Assembly: GCA_016705365.1 (NCBI GenBank)
Contig: JADIYI010000008.1
Span: forward strand, 1,302,001-1,366,000
Length of the DNA stretch: 64,000 bases
Direction of reading: 5' to 3'
Origin: Gammaproteobacteria bacterium
GTDB lineage: Bacteria > Pseudomonadota > Gammaproteobacteria > Pseudomonadales > UBA5518
Shown: piece by piece, positions 52,522 to 62,358 of the stretch
How positions within the stretch are numbered: the stretch's first letter is position 1
How the letters are laid out: every line of letters begins with the position of its first letter
Notes under the pieces: model-generated
Database searches by the model: none
What the model saw: the letters and a program-made list of their open reading frames with translations, nothing else
Told to the model about the DNA's origin: nothing
Made by a program: the position numbers and the translations under genes

Positions 52522-52550
52522 TATATAATGCATTCACTTCGGCACGGCAA
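52522..52550 (-). promoter_or_regulatory. Predicted promoter of the HU-like gene
   Basis: On the minus strand, TTGCCG (52550-52545) and TATATA (52527-52522) are separated by 17 nt, about 115 nt before the start codon. Confidence 0.6.
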
Positions 52551-52659
52551 CATCGCAAAGCATTTTTATTGCACCACCATCGCCGGTGCGCTGCCGCGCC
52601 AACCGTCCGCGCGGCAGCGGATTTCGATCGCCGCGAGGTGAAAACCGGGACGAGTTGGC

Positions 52660-52689
52660 TTATTCGCGGCAGCATGGCTGCGGTATAAT
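52660..52689 (+). promoter_or_regulatory. Predicted promoter of the FmdB-like gene and aspS
   Basis: A perfect TATAAT at 52684-52689 with a weak -35 (TTATTC, 52660-52665, spacer 18 nt), about 80 nt upstream of the FmdB-like gene. Confidence 0.6.
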
Positions 52690-52766
52690 CGCGCACTTTT
52701 TCGGGGACGTCCCTGTTTGCGGCGTGTCCGGATGCATTCACGGGATAACCAGCAGGGGTCGCTCAC

Positions 52767-53096
52767 ATGCCCATCTACGAGTATCAGTGCCAGACGTGCG
52801 AACACGAACTGGAGAAATTGCAGAAGCTCTCGGATGCTCCGCTCAGCGTCTGCCCCCAATGCGGCGAGGCGGCCCTGAAGAAGAAGATCAGTGCGGCCGG
52901 TTTCCGTTTGAAAGGCAGCGGCTGGTACGAGACTGACTTCAAGAGCGGCAGCAAGAAGAACATTGCCGGGGATACTGGTGCGGGCAGCGGCTCGACCCCA
53001 TCTCCGGGAGGGGGCGAGTCGGCGGCCCCTGCTGCCGCGACCAAGCCGGCCGCAACATCCGGCGGGAGCACCACGACTTCCGCAACGGGCGCCTGA
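52767..53096 (+). CDS. FmdB-family zinc-ribbon protein
   Basis: A 109-residue protein. The first 45 residues are a zinc ribbon with Cys8, Cys11, Cys29 and Cys32 (PIYEYQCQTCEHE and VCPQCGE), typical of the FmdB putative regulatory family. The last 40 residues are a Ser/Gly/Ala/Thr tail of low complexity. It precedes aspS by 36 nt, as in Pseudomonas. Function unproven. Confidence 0.9.
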   Translation: MPIYEYQCQTCEHELEKLQKLSDAPLSVCPQCGEAALKKKISAAGFRLKGSGWYETDFKSGSKKNIAGDTGAGSGSTPSPGGGESAAPAAATKPAATSGGSTTTSATGA

Positions 53097-53132
53097 AGCG
53101 CGTCGTTCCTGTCTCACCCCCGGAAAACCAGC

Positions 53133-54896
53133 ATGCGCACTCATTATTGCGGCGATATCAGCACGGCGCACGTCGCTCAGGAAGTAACGCTCTGCGGCTG
53201 GGCCGATCGCCGGCGCGATCATGGTGGCGTGATCTTCGTCGATCTGCGCGACCGCGAGGGTATCGTGCAGGTGGTGTTCGATCCGGATTCGGGAGAGCAT
53301 TTCGATACCGCCGACCGGGTGCGCAGTGAATACGTGCTGCGGGTGCGTGGCCGGGTGCGTGCGCGGGGCGAGGGCACGGTGAACCCCGCGATGAAGACGG
53401 GTCAGGTGGAGGTCTATGCGCTCGAGGTCGAGATCCTGAATTCCTCGGATACGCCGCCATTCCAGCTGGACGAGCACGTCAGTGTCGGAGAAGAGACCCG
53501 TTTGCGGTATCGCTATCTGGACCTGCGCCGCCCGGAGATGCTGAACAACCTGCGTCTGCGCTCCGATGTCACGATGGCGATCCGCAATTTTCTCGGCACG
53601 CGCGGCTTCATGGATGTCGAGACGCCGATGCTGACGCGCGCCACCCCCGAGGGCGCGCGCGACTACCTGGTGCCTAGCCGCACCCATCCGGGACGGTTCT
53701 TTGCGCTGCCGCAATCGCCGCAATTGTTCAAGCAGCTGTTGATGGTCGCAGGCGTGGATCGTTACTACCAGATCGTGAAGTGCTTTCGCGACGAGGATCT
53801 GCGCGCGGATCGCCAACCCGAGTTCACCCAGGTGGATATCGAGTTCTCCTTTGCCGACCAGCAAGAGATCACCAGGGTGTCCGAGGAAATGGTCCGCAGC
53901 CTGTTTTCGCAGGTGCTGGGGGTCGAACTGGGCGAGTTCCCGGTTCTCGCGTGGGGCGATGCGATGGAACGGTTCGGCAGCGACAAGCCGGATCTGCGTA
54001 TTCCGCTCGAACTGGTGGAAGTGCGCGACCTGATGCGCGAGGTCGATTTCCAGGTGTTCTCCGCGCCGGCCAATGATCCGGGGGGAAGAGTGGCCGCGCT
54101 CCGGGTTCCCGGCGGTGCGGCGCTGCTGAGCCGCAAGCAGATCGATGATTACACGCGCTTTGTCGGGATCTACGGCGCGCGCGGCCTCGCTTATATCAAG
54201 GTCAACGACAGCACCGACCTCGAGGCGGGACTGCAATCGCCGGTGGTCAAGTTCCTGCCCCTGGATGTGCGTCGCGAATTGCTGGCACGTGTGGGTGCTG
54301 TCAATGGCGATCTGGTGTTTTTCGGTGCCGACAAGACGCGCATCGTGAACGAGGCGCTGGGTGCCCTGCGTTGCCGGCTTGGTGCGGACCTGAACCTCTA
54401 TACCTGCAAGTGGGCGCCGTTGTGGGTGGTGGATTTCCCGATGTTCGAGCAAAACGACAAGGGACGCTGGATCGCGCTGCACCATCCGTTTACCCGCCCT
54501 GCCTGTGCGCCGGAGGATCTGGTCAGCAACCCTGCCGGAGCGCTCTCGCAGGCCTACGACATGGTGCTGAACGGCACCGAGCTTGGTGGCGGATCGCTGC
54601 GTATCCATACGCCCGAGACCCAGCAATCGGTATTCCGCATCCTTGGCATAGGCGAGGAGGAAGCGCGCGAGAAGTTCGGCTTCCTGCTCGATGCGCTGCG
54701 TTTCGGCTGCCCGCCGCACGGTGGTCTCGCCTTCGGTCTGGATCGGTTGGTGATGCTGATGACCGATTCGGCCTCGATACGTGACGTCATCGCATTCCCG
54801 AAGACACAAAGCGCGAATTGCCTGCTGACCGAGGCGCCGGGCCTGGTGGACGAGGCACAGCTCAAAGAGCTGCATATCCGGCTGCGCGGAGTTTGA
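53133..54896 (+). CDS. aspS: AspS, aspartyl-tRNA synthetase
   Basis: A 587-residue bacterial-type class II synthetase: N-terminal OB anticodon-binding domain (residues 1-105), catalytic core with [18 protein letters not shown] near residue 217, the GAD insertion domain (about 290-420), and the final [13 protein letters not shown] motif 3. Whether it also charges tRNA(Asn) cannot be judged without the rest of the genome. Confidence 0.97.
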   Translation: MRTHYCGDISTAHVAQEVTLCGWADRRRDHGGVIFVDLRDREGIVQVVFDPDSGEHFDTADRVRSEYVLRVRGRVRARGEGTVNPAMKTGQVEVYALEVEILNSSDTPPFQLDEHVSVGEETRLRYRYLDLRRPEMLNNLRLRSDVTMAIRNFLGTRGFMDVETPMLTRATPEGARDYLVPSRTHPGRFFALPQSPQLFKQLLMVAGVDRYYQIVKCFRDEDLRADRQPEFTQVDIEFSFADQQEITRVSEEMVRSLFSQVLGVELGEFPVLAWGDAMERFGSDKPDLRIPLELVEVRDLMREVDFQVFSAPANDPGGRVAALRVPGGAALLSRKQIDDYTRFVGIYGARGLAYIKVNDSTDLEAGLQSPVVKFLPLDVRRELLARVGAVNGDLVFFGADKTRIVNEALGALRCRLGADLNLYTCKWAPLWVVDFPMFEQNDKGRWIALHHPFTRPACAPEDLVSNPAGALSQAYDMVLNGTELGGGSLRIHTPETQQSVFRILGIGEEEAREKFGFLLDALRFGCPPHGGLAFGLDRLVMLMTDSASIRDVIAFPKTQSANCLLTEAPGLVDEAQLKELHIRLRGV

Positions 54897-54897
54897 G

Positions 54898-55416
54898 GTG
54901 GCGGTGATCCTGGGTGTCGATCCGGGGTCGCGTGTCACCGGTTTCGGGCTGATACGCTCCGAAGGCAGCCGGCTCGAGTACATCAGCAGCGGCTGCATCA
55001 GGCTTGGCAGCGAGGAATTGCCGTTGCGCCTGAAGCGCATTTTCGAATGCATGGGCGAGATCATCGAACAGCACGCTCCGGTCGAAGTGGCGGTCGAACA
55101 GGTGTTCATGGCGAAGAGCGCGGGTTCGGCGCTGAAGCTCGGACAGGCACGCGGAGCGGCCATCGTGGCCGCGGTGCATCGCGGCCTGCCGGTGTTCGAG
55201 TACTCGGCACGCCGCATCAAGCAGTCCGTCGTGGGCACCGGAGCCGCGAACAAGGAGCAGGTGCAGCACATGGTGCGTACCTTGCTGAAGCTTCCCGCGG
55301 CACCGCAGGCCGATGCCGCCGATGCACTCGCCGCGGCGCTGTGCCATGCTCACACGCGTCAGAGCCTGGAGCGTCTTCCGGGAGCGGTTGGCACGCGCCG
55401 CGGGCGCCTGCGATGA
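54898..55416 (+). CDS. ruvC: RuvC, Holliday junction resolvase
   Basis: A 172-residue RNase H-fold nuclease that cuts Holliday junctions. The first catalytic aspartate is Asp7 in [14 protein letters not shown]; further acidic residues lie in VAVEQVF and [16 protein letters not shown] start 1 nt after the aspS stop. In relatives yebC lies between aspS and ruvC; it is absent here. Confidence 0.96.
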   Translation: MAVILGVDPGSRVTGFGLIRSEGSRLEYISSGCIRLGSEELPLRLKRIFECMGEIIEQHAPVEVAVEQVFMAKSAGSALKLGQARGAAIVAAVHRGLPVFEYSARRIKQSVVGTGAANKEQVQHMVRTLLKLPAAPQADAADALAAALCHAHTRQSLERLPGAVGTRRGRLR

Positions 55417-55435
55417 GTCATTCAGGGGCCCCCAG

Positions 55436-56056
55436 ATGATCGGTCGGATACGTGGCATCATCCTCGAGAAGCAGGCGCCCGAGCTGGTCATCGACGTGCA
55501 TGGCGTGGGTTACGAGTTGCAGGCGCCGCTCAGCACCTTCTACAAGCTGCCAGCCCCGGGGCAGGAAGTGGTGCTGTACACGCATTTCGTGGTGCGCGAG
55601 GACGCGCAGCAACTCTACGGCTTCTGGCAGCGCGAGGACCGCAGCCTGTTCCGCACGCTGATCCGGGTCAGCGGGGTCGGGCCCAAGCTCGCGCTGGCGA
55701 TTCTCTCGGGCATGGATTCCGAGGAGTTCGTGCGCAGCGTGCAGCGCAATGACGCACGCGCACTGGTGAACCTGCCTGGCGTGGGCAAGAAAACCGCCGA
55801 GCGGCTGATTGTCGAGATGCGTGATCGCCTCGACGAGTGGCGCCCGGAGCTGTCCGGGGGAAGTGTCGCGACGCCGTCCTCCGATATCGTCGCCACGAGT
55901 CGCAATCGCATGGTGCAGGATGCCGAGAGCGCGCTGATAGCGCTCGGCTACAAGCCGCAGGAAGCCGCGCGCGCGGTCTCGGCAGCGCTCGATGACGAGG
56001 TGCTCGAGAGCGAGGAGCTGATCCGGCGCGCCCTGCAGGGCAAGGCGCGTGCATGA
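55436..56056 (+). CDS. ruvA: RuvA, Holliday junction-binding protein
   Basis: A 206-residue protein with the N-terminal OB fold ([18 protein letters not shown]), two helix-hairpin-helix motifs ([15 protein letters not shown] and [16 protein letters not shown]) and a C-terminal domain that contacts RuvB. It holds the junction square-planar for branch migration. Confidence 0.97.
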   Translation: MIGRIRGIILEKQAPELVIDVHGVGYELQAPLSTFYKLPAPGQEVVLYTHFVVREDAQQLYGFWQREDRSLFRTLIRVSGVGPKLALAILSGMDSEEFVRSVQRNDARALVNLPGVGKKTAERLIVEMRDRLDEWRPELSGGSVATPSSDIVATSRNRMVQDAESALIALGYKPQEAARAVSAALDDEVLESEELIRRALQGKARA

Positions 56057-56066
56057 GGAGCGCAGC

Positions 56067-57116
56067 ATGATCGAAACCGACCGCCTGGTGGCCGCCGAGG
56101 TCAAGCAGAATGAGGACGTCATCGATCGTGCGGTGCGCCCGCGCACGCTTGCCGATTACGTGGGGCAACCGGTGGCGCGCGAACAGATGGAGATCTTCGT
56201 GGCGGCCGCGCGTGGTCGCAAGGAAGCGCTCGATCACACGCTGATCTACGGGCCGCCGGGTCTGGGCAAGACCACACTGGCCCATATCATCGCCAACGAG
56301 ATGGGTGTGTCGATGAGGAGCACCTCGGGTCCGGTGCTCGAGAAAGCCGGCGATCTCGCCGCACTGATGACCAACCTCGAGCCGGGCGACGTGCTGTTCA
56401 TCGACGAGATCCACCGTCTGAGCCCCCAGGTGGAAGAGGTGCTGTACCCGGCAATGGAGGATTTCCAGCTCGACATCATGATCGGCGAGGGGCCGGCCGC
56501 GCGTTCGATCAAGCTGGAGTTGCCGCAGTTCACACTGGTGGGTGCGACCACCCGCGCCGGACTCCTGACCTCGCCGCTGCGTGATCGCTTTGGCATCGTG
56601 CAGCGTCTCGAGTTCTATTCGGTGGCGGACCTCGCCTGGATCGTGGCACGCTCGGGACGGATTCTCGGCATCGAACTCGAGGAGGCCGGCGCGCGCGAGA
56701 TCGCGCGCCGCGCGCGCGGCACGCCACGTATCGCCAACCGCCTGTTGCGGAGGGTGCGCGATTTCGCGCAGGTGCGCCATGACGGACGGATCAGTGCGCA
56801 GATCGCCGACGCGGCGCTCAACATGCTGAGCGTCGACCAACAGGGCTTCGATCACATGGATCGCCGGCTGTTGCTGGCGATGATCGAGAAGTTCGATGGC
56901 GGTCCGGTGGGCGTGGAGAGCCTGGCCTCGGCCATCAGCGAGGAGCGGGGCACGATCGAGGACGTGCTCGAGCCGTTCCTGATCCAGCAGGGTTACATGA
57001 TGCGTACCCCGCGCGGGCGCATGGTCACGCGCGCGGCCTATCTGCACTTCGGACTGCAGCCGCGGGTCAGCATGGCCAATATGGATCTGCTCGGGCAGGC
57101 GGAGGATGAGCCTTGA
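56067..57116 (+). CDS. ruvB: RuvB, branch-migration AAA+ motor
   Basis: A 349-residue hexameric helicase with Walker [12 protein letters not shown] near residue 62, Walker [12 protein letters not shown] and sensor [18 protein letters not shown]. The winged-helix C-terminal domain follows. With RuvA it drives branch migration. Overlaps ybgC by 4 nt. Confidence 0.97.
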   Translation: MIETDRLVAAEVKQNEDVIDRAVRPRTLADYVGQPVAREQMEIFVAAARGRKEALDHTLIYGPPGLGKTTLAHIIANEMGVSMRSTSGPVLEKAGDLAALMTNLEPGDVLFIDEIHRLSPQVEEVLYPAMEDFQLDIMIGEGPAARSIKLELPQFTLVGATTRAGLLTSPLRDRFGIVQRLEFYSVADLAWIVARSGRILGIELEEAGAREIARRARGTPRIANRLLRRVRDFAQVRHDGRISAQIADAALNMLSVDQQGFDHMDRRLLLAMIEKFDGGPVGVESLASAISEERGTIEDVLEPFLIQQGYMMRTPRGRMVTRAAYLHFGLQPRVSMANMDLLGQAEDEP

Positions 57117-57550
57117 GCGGCGGCTGGAGCAGTGACGAGTTTCGGCTGCCGCTGCGGGTATATATAGAAGACACGGACGCTGGCGGCATCGTCTATTACG
57201 TGAATTACCTGAAATATTTCGAGCGTGCACGGACCGAGCTGATGCGCAGTCACGGGTTTGCCCGGCCCGCGCTGCCCGAGGCCGGCCTGATGTTCGTGGT
57301 CAATTCGCTGCAGGTCGACTACCTCAGCCCGGCGCGGCTCGATGACGAACTGATGGCCTGTGCGCGGCTATGCGGCGGCGGCCGCGCCCGGCTGCTGTTC
57401 GCGCAACGGATCCTGCGCGCGGGGCAGGATATCTGTCGCGCCGAGGTCAGCGTGGCATGCGTGAGCCCGGCCACCGGCAAACCCTGCGCGCTGCCGGCGC
57501 GGATGCGCGCCGTGTTGAATGGCGGCGGCCCGGGGACCCAAACCGATTAA
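57113..57550 (+). CDS. ybgC: YbgC, tol-pal-linked acyl-CoA thioesterase
   Basis: A 145-residue hot-dog-fold thioesterase. The catalytic motif is Asp22 in [20 protein letters not shown]. It opens the tol-pal operon in most gammaproteobacteria and is thought to link phospholipid metabolism to envelope constriction. Start TTG 57113 overlaps the ruvB stop (TTGA). Confidence 0.94.
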   Translation: MSGGWSSDEFRLPLRVYIEDTDAGGIVYYVNYLKYFERARTELMRSHGFARPALPEAGLMFVVNSLQVDYLSPARLDDELMACARLCGGGRARLLFAQRILRAGQDICRAEVSVACVSPATGKPCALPARMRAVLNGGGPGTQTD

Positions 57551-57568
57551 TCGCAATGGAGAAATGAC

Positions 57569-58267
57569 GTGAACGAAGAGTTATCGCTCTGGGAGCTGGT
57601 GCTGAACGCCAGTTTCGTGGTGCAACTGGTGATGTTGCTGCTGTTCATGGCCTCGGTCGTCTCCTGGGGCATGATCGTGCAGCGTGCCCTGTTGCTGCGC
57701 CGCGCGAAGCAGCAGTTGCTGGGTTTCGAGCAGACCTTCTGGTCGGGCATCGATCTCAGCCAGCTCTACCGTGACGGCAGCAGCCGGCTCGAGAACGGCG
57801 AACGGCTCGAGGGCGTCGAGAACCTGTTCCGCGCCGGCTTCAAGGAATTCACCCGCCTGCGTCAGCAAGAGGGCATCGATTCCGACGCGATCATGGAAGG
57901 TGCCCAGCGCGCGATGCGGGTCGCACTCTCGCGCGAGGAAGAGCATCTCGAGCGTCACCTGCCCTTCCTGGCGACGGTAGGCTCCACCAGTCCGTATGTG
58001 GGTCTTTTCGGTACCGTTTGGGGAATCATGCACTCCTTCCGCGGTCTCGCCAATGTGCACCAGGCGACGCTCGCCACCGTGGCACCCGGTATCTCCGAAG
58101 CCCTGATTGCCACCGCGATGGGCTTGTTCGCGGCGATCCCTGCGGTGATTGCCTACAACCGCTACTCGGCGCGGGTCGAGAACCTGATTGCCAACTACGA
58201 AACTTTCGCCGAGGAATTTTCCAGCATTCTCCATCGCCAGGCCCACGCGGTCAGAAAGAGCGCCTGA
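57569..58267 (+). CDS. tolQ: TolQ, proton-channel subunit of the Tol-Pal machine
   Basis: A 232-residue inner-membrane protein of the TolQ/ExbB/MotA family with three membrane helices (about 18-38, 135-160 and 170-195) and the conserved TVGSTSPYVGLFGTVWGIM segment. With TolR it uses the proton gradient to energise TolA. Start GTG 57569. Confidence 0.96.
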   Translation: MNEELSLWELVLNASFVVQLVMLLLFMASVVSWGMIVQRALLLRRAKQQLLGFEQTFWSGIDLSQLYRDGSSRLENGERLEGVENLFRAGFKEFTRLRQQEGIDSDAIMEGAQRAMRVALSREEEHLERHLPFLATVGSTSPYVGLFGTVWGIMHSFRGLANVHQATLATVAPGISEALIATAMGLFAAIPAVIAYNRYSARVENLIANYETFAEEFSSILHRQAHAVRKSA

Positions 58268-58285
58268 GGCTCCGAGGAAACCATC

Positions 58286-58699
58286 ATGCCACGGCAACGC
58301 CGCAAACCCATCGCCGAGATCAACGTCGTTCCCTATATCGACGTGATGCTGGTCCTGCTCATTATTTTCATGATCACCGCACCGATGCTGATGCAGGGCG
58401 TCGAGGTGGAACTGCCCGATGCGCCGTCGGAGCCGATTTCCAACCAGGATGACGAGCCATTGATCGTCTCGATCAAGGCCGACGGCGGCTTTTACATCAA
58501 CCTGGGTGCCGAACCGGAGAAATCCGCGAGCCTCGAGGTGATCAGCGACAAGGTGAGCAAGATCCTCAAGGCAAAGCCCAAGACGCCGGTGCTGGTCTGG
58601 GGTGACGAGAAGGTGGCGTACGGGATCGTCGTGACACTGATGGCCGAGTTGCAGAAGGCGGGCGCAAAAAATGTCGGCCTGGTGACCGAGAATCCCTGA
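58286..58699 (+). CDS. tolR: TolR, proton-channel subunit of the Tol-Pal machine
   Basis: A 137-residue protein with one membrane helix containing the essential proton-path residue Asp19 (NVVPYIDVMLVLLIIFM) and a periplasmic dimerisation domain. It lies directly between tolQ and tolA. Confidence 0.96.
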   Translation: MPRQRRKPIAEINVVPYIDVMLVLLIIFMITAPMLMQGVEVELPDAPSEPISNQDDEPLIVSIKADGGFYINLGAEPEKSASLEVISDKVSKILKAKPKTPVLVWGDEKVAYGIVVTLMAELQKAGAKNVGLVTENP

Positions 58700-58702
58700 A
58701 GC

Positions 58703-59479
58703 ATGCGCTCGCTGGAGGGGTTCATTCTGCCTGCGCTGGTCACGGTGCTGCTGCATGCAGTGCTGATACTGGCGCTGACCGCGAATTGGCAAAACAACCG
58801 CGATCCCGCTGCGCGGGTCGTGCCGCGGCATGTGCGGGCGCAGCTCGTGACGCTCGACAAGGCGAGCGCGAAGCCGGCTCGGAAAGCCGTCGCGTCGCGT
58901 CCCATGCCGCCGCCACCCAAGCCGAAAGCCGAACCGCCGAAACCGAAGGTGGAAGCGCCGAAACCCAAACCCCAGCCGCCGAAGCCGCAGCCAAAACCGC
59001 AGGCGAAGCCACAAGCCAAGCCGGCAGCGAAGCCTCCGCCCGATCCCAAGGTGCAGCAGCAGGCGCGCCAGCGCGAAGAGCAGCAGCGCAAGGCGGTTGA
59101 ACGCCAGCGCCAGATGGAGCGCGAGATGGCGCTGGCGCTCGCTGCCGAGGACGAGGCCATGCAGGCCGAGAATGACGAAGCGTTCGCGATGACCTACACC
59201 GATGCGATCGCGGCGGCCATAGAAGACAACTGGAGCCGTCCGCCCAGCGCGCGGCGCGGTATGGAAGTGATATTGAGGCTACAATTGATCCCGACCGGCG
59301 AAGTGGTGGCGGTAAGCGTGCTGAAAAGCAGCGGCGACGAGGCCTTCGACCGTTCTGCGATCAACGCGGTGCACAGGGCCGCGCGCTTTCCGGAAGTCGC
59401 CCAGGCACCGCCCAAGGTGTTCGAGAGCCATCTCCGGAGCTTGCAGCTGAAGTTTAACCCGGAGGATTTGCGTCTGTGA
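58703..59479 (+). CDS. tolA: TolA, periplasm-spanning energy transducer
   Basis: A 258-residue protein: membrane helix (about residues 8-30), a central Pro/Lys-rich rod (about 70-115) continuing into a Gln/Arg-rich helix (to about 155), and a globular C-terminal domain with the TonB-like SVLKSSGDEAFDRSAINAV segment. It pulls on TolB-Pal to constrict the outer membrane at division. It is shorter than E. coli TolA (421) because the central helix is reduced. Confidence 0.95.
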   Translation: MRSLEGFILPALVTVLLHAVLILALTANWQNNRDPAARVVPRHVRAQLVTLDKASAKPARKAVASRPMPPPPKPKAEPPKPKVEAPKPKPQPPKPQPKPQAKPQAKPAAKPPPDPKVQQQARQREEQQRKAVERQRQMEREMALALAAEDEAMQAENDEAFAMTYTDAIAAAIEDNWSRPPSARRGMEVILRLQLIPTGEVVAVSVLKSSGDEAFDRSAINAVHRAARFPEVAQAPPKVFESHLRSLQLKFNPEDLRL

Positions 59480-60774
59480 TCATGCGCTTTGCTGGTATTG
59501 TCCTGTTGCTGTTCTGCGGCGCGTTGAGTGCGGCCGAACTGACCATCGAGATCACGTCGGGCAATGACAACCCGACCTCGATTGCGGTGGTGCCGTTCGG
59601 TGCTCCGCCCGGGCTGCTGCCGCCGGAGGCCATCGACTCGATCGTGTCGGCGGATCTGCAGCGCAGCGGCCTGTTCGCGCCGCTCAAGGTTTCCGACATG
59701 ATCGCGCAACCGCACGATCAGTCCGAAGTGTTCTACAACGACTGGCGCCTGCTCGGGGTCGATTACCTGGTGGTCGGGCGCATGACGCGCGATGCCGCGG
59801 GTCTCTACCGGGCGCAGTTCGAACTCCACGATGTGCTGCGTCAGAGTCGCCTGTCGCAGGAAACCGTCAATGGCTCCGAGGCGCAACTGCGTGACATTGC
59901 GCACTATATCAGTGACAAGGTGTACGAGAAGCTGACCGGTGTGCGCGGAGCGTTCTCCACCAAGGTGGCTTATGTCTCCGCCGCGCAACTTGGACCGAAC
60001 CGCCAGAGTTTCCGTCTGATCAAGGCCGATGCCGATGGCGAGCGCGCCCAGACGATCCTCGAATCATCGGAGCCGATCCTGTCACCGGCCTGGTCGCCGG
60101 ATGGCAAGCAGCTTGCCTATGTGTCCTTCGAGGATCACCGCCCCGGTATCTACAAGCAGGTCATCGCGAGTGGCCAGCGCGAGAAGCTCACCTCGTTTCC
60201 GGGCCTCAACAGCGCGCCCGCGTGGTCGCCCGATGGCCGGCGCATGGCGATGGTGCTGTCAAAGGACGACAACCCCGAGATCTACATGCTCGACCTCGTG
60301 ACGCGCCAGTTCACGCGCCTCACCCAACACTTCGCGATCGATACCGAGCCGTCCTGGATGCCCGACGGGCGATCATTGCTGTTTACCTCGGATCGCGGTG
60401 GCAAACCCCACATCTACCAGATCGACATCACGACGCGCGAACTCAAACGCCTCACATTCGAGGGAGCCTACAACGCCCGTCCGCGCGCCATGCCCGACGG
60501 GTCGGGAATCATCTATGTTCACCGCAGCCAGCCAGGAGGCCCGTTCCATATTGCACTGCAGAATCTGCAGCGCAACACGGTCAAGGTGCTGACTGAAACC
60601 AGTTACGACGAATCACCCAGTGTCGCGCCCAACGGGAGCATGATAATTTACGCGACGAAGCGATTGGGTAAGGGTATACTCGGCGTCGTATCGGTGGATG
60701 CCAATGTCAAGTATTTCCTGCCCTCAGCCTCGCGTGATGTGCGCGAGCCGGCGTGGTCCCCGTACATCAAATGA
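59476..60774 (+). CDS. tolB: TolB, periplasmic beta-propeller of Tol-Pal
   Basis: A 432-residue exported protein: signal peptide (about residues 1-20), N-terminal alpha/beta domain (SIAVVPFG onwards) and six WD/TolB beta-propeller blades with repeated SPAWSPDGKQLAYVS-like units. GTG 59476 is chosen because GGAGG lies 10 nt upstream; ATG 59482 is an alternative. Overlaps tolA by 4 nt. Confidence 0.96.
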   Translation: MIMRFAGIVLLLFCGALSAAELTIEITSGNDNPTSIAVVPFGAPPGLLPPEAIDSIVSADLQRSGLFAPLKVSDMIAQPHDQSEVFYNDWRLLGVDYLVVGRMTRDAAGLYRAQFELHDVLRQSRLSQETVNGSEAQLRDIAHYISDKVYEKLTGVRGAFSTKVAYVSAAQLGPNRQSFRLIKADADGERAQTILESSEPILSPAWSPDGKQLAYVSFEDHRPGIYKQVIASGQREKLTSFPGLNSAPAWSPDGRRMAMVLSKDDNPEIYMLDLVTRQFTRLTQHFAIDTEPSWMPDGRSLLFTSDRGGKPHIYQIDITTRELKRLTFEGAYNARPRAMPDGSGIIYVHRSQPGGPFHIALQNLQRNTVKVLTETSYDESPSVAPNGSMIIYATKRLGKGILGVVSVDANVKYFLPSASRDVREPAWSPYIK

Positions 60775-60806
60775 AATCATTCCGTCCATCAGAGGATACC
60801 CTAGCC

Positions 60807-61346
60807 GTGAGCGTGAAGAGCCTGAAATTGAGTCGGTTTGCAGCGATGGTCATGTTGGCCGCGATGGTTGCCGCCTGTAGCGGCAACAAGGGTGACAGCG
60901 GTGCCTCTACCGGCGACACCATGGGTGACGGCACCGCAATGGGTGACGGCAGTGCCACCTCGATCGGTACCGGCACCGATGGGGGTCTCACACCCGAGGA
61001 AATGCGCATGCGCGCGGAGCAGGGTGGTCTGCAGTACGTGTTTTATTTCGATTTCGACCAGTCGCAGCTGAGCCCGGAAATCCGTGCCGCACTCGATGCG
61101 CAGGCAGCGGTCCTGCGTAACAGCAATACGCCCGTGCGTATCGAAGGCCATGCCGATGAGCGCGGCACGCGCGAATACAATCTTGCACTCGGCGAGCGCC
61201 GTGCCAAGGCGGTGTCCCAATACCTGATTCTGCAGGGTATCGATCGCAGCCGTGTTGAAACCATCAGCTATGGCGAAGAGCGCCCCGCAGCGCTTGGCGA
61301 GGATGAAGCCAGCTGGTCGCGCAACCGGCGCGTCGAGCTGAAGTGA
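60807..61346 (+). CDS. pal: Pal, peptidoglycan-associated lipoprotein
   Basis: A 179-residue lipoprotein with likely lipidated Cys24 (VAAC), a Gly/Thr/Asp-rich linker with TMGDG-type repeats (about 30-65) and an OmpA-like peptidoglycan-binding domain (FYFDFDQSQLSPE, IEGHADERGTREYNLALGERR). It anchors the outer membrane to the cell wall and binds TolB. The GTG start is preceded by AGAGGA. Confidence 0.95.
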   Translation: MSVKSLKLSRFAAMVMLAAMVAACSGNKGDSGASTGDTMGDGTAMGDGSATSIGTGTDGGLTPEEMRMRAEQGGLQYVFYFDFDQSQLSPEIRAALDAQAAVLRNSNTPVRIEGHADERGTREYNLALGERRAKAVSQYLILQGIDRSRVETISYGEERPAALGEDEASWSRNRRVELK

Positions 61347-62173
61347 CGCGGCGCGTGATGCGTGCCCTGACGGCCCTGGTGGCCGTCGTTTTGCTCGCCC
61401 AGCCGGCCTGTGCGCAGGTCGAGGTCGTGGAGCCAGGTGCTGCTGGCGCGCCGCCCGCACCCCGTTCGGCGGCAGTTCCCTCGAGTAGCAAGGCGACGGT
61501 CGCCGCCGCTGCCGGCAATTCCAGCGGCGAGCTCTTCTACCAGTTGCAGGTGCTGCAGGATGAGCTGATGAAGCTGCGTGGCATTGTCGAAGAGCAGGGG
61601 GAGGAACTGCGCCAGCTCAAGCAGCAGCGGCTCGATGATTACATCAGCCTCGACCGCCGCATCGGCGGAGGCTCGGCAGCGCCACCCCCTGATCCCGCTC
61701 CGGCGTCCGATGTCCCGATAGATGCCACGCAGGCACCTTCGGCTCCGGCGCCATCGATGGCAGCCAGTACCGCACCACGCACGGCTCCCGCGGCCGGCGA
61801 GGAGCCCGCCTATCAGGCGGCCTATGAGCGGGTGCGCAACCGCCAGTTTCCGGAAGCCATTGTTGCGTTCAACGATTTCGTGGCGCAATACCCCAACGGT
61901 TCCTATACCGGTAACGCGCACTACTGGCTCGGCGAACTGTATCTGCTGGATGGCGACAATGCGGCCGCGAAAAGGAATTTCGAGACCCTGCTGAACAATT
62001 TTGGCGATAACCGCAAGGTGCCCGATGCGATGTTCAAGCTGGGCCGCATCTATCACCAGGACGGTGATGACGCCCGCGCGAAAGAGCTGCTGCAGAAGGT
62101 CGCCAACGATTATGCGGGATCGGACAGTTCGGCACCGCGCCTGGCCCGTGAATACCTGCAGCAGAATTTCTGA
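61343..62173 (+). CDS. cpoB: CpoB (YbgF), Tol-Pal and PBP1B coordinator
   Basis: A 276-residue periplasmic protein: signal peptide cut near Ala24, an N-terminal coiled coil (about 58-95), a Pro/Ala-rich linker and three TPR repeats (about 155-276, ending in LAREYLQQNF). CpoB links Tol-Pal constriction with PBP1B activity. The GTG start overlaps the pal stop (GTGA). Last gene of the operon. Confidence 0.94.
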   Translation: MTRRVMRALTALVAVVLLAQPACAQVEVVEPGAAGAPPAPRSAAVPSSSKATVAAAAGNSSGELFYQLQVLQDELMKLRGIVEEQGEELRQLKQQRLDDYISLDRRIGGGSAAPPPDPAPASDVPIDATQAPSAPAPSMAASTAPRTAPAAGEEPAYQAAYERVRNRQFPEAIVAFNDFVAQYPNGSYTGNAHYWLGELYLLDGDNAAAKRNFETLLNNFGDNRKVPDAMFKLGRIYHQDGDDARAKELLQKVANDYAGSDSSAPRLAREYLQQNF

Positions 62174-62231
62174 AGCCACCAAAAATGCCTTGTCTTTTAT
62201 CGTTCAATCGGTACCATACGCGTCCTTCAAA

Positions 62232-62307
62232 GGGTCGTTAGCTCAGTTGGTAGAGCAGTTGGCTTTTAACCAATTGGTCGCTGGTTCGAATCCAGCACGA
62301 CCCACCA
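62232..62307 (+). tRNA. tRNA-Lys (anticodon TTT)
   Basis: A 76-nt cloverleaf with encoded CCA: acceptor GGGTCGT pairing with ACGACCC, D arm TAGCTCAGTTGGTAGAGCA, anticodon loop CTTTTAA (TTT), and T arm GGTTCGAATCC. It sits after cpoB, as in Pseudomonas. Its 3' strand forms the left arm of a long palindrome described separately. Confidence 0.97.
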
Positions 62308-62358
62308 CCCATAAAAAAGCCGGGCAACGCCCGGCTTTTTTATGGGTGGTGGGTCGTG
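62296..62358. repeat. 29-bp perfect inverted repeat joining the tRNA-Lys 3' end to its terminator
   Basis: Left arm 62296-62324 begins in the tRNA acceptor strand (CACGACCCACCACCC...) and runs through the terminator stem. The right arm 62330-62358 is its exact reverse complement; the loop is CAACG. In RNA the right arm could pair with the mature tRNA 3' end and CCA. The right arm is also the start of the downstream tandem repeat. Confidence 0.93.
62313..62341 (+). terminator. Terminator of tRNA-Lys
   Basis: GCCGGG/CCCGGC stem with a CAACG loop flanked by six A and six T. It can act in both directions. Confidence 0.9.

Larger units (their letters stand above)
52408..52766. other. Divergent promoter region between the HU-like and FmdB-like genes
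   Basis: A 359-nt gap with no credible gene. It holds a promoter for each side, listed separately. The sequence between them shows no repeats or recognisable RNA. Confidence 0.6.

Noticed and set aside
52566..55271. A roughly 900-codon minus-strand frame opposite aspS and ruvC
   Set aside because: Antisense of certain genes, without domains or a ribosome-binding site.
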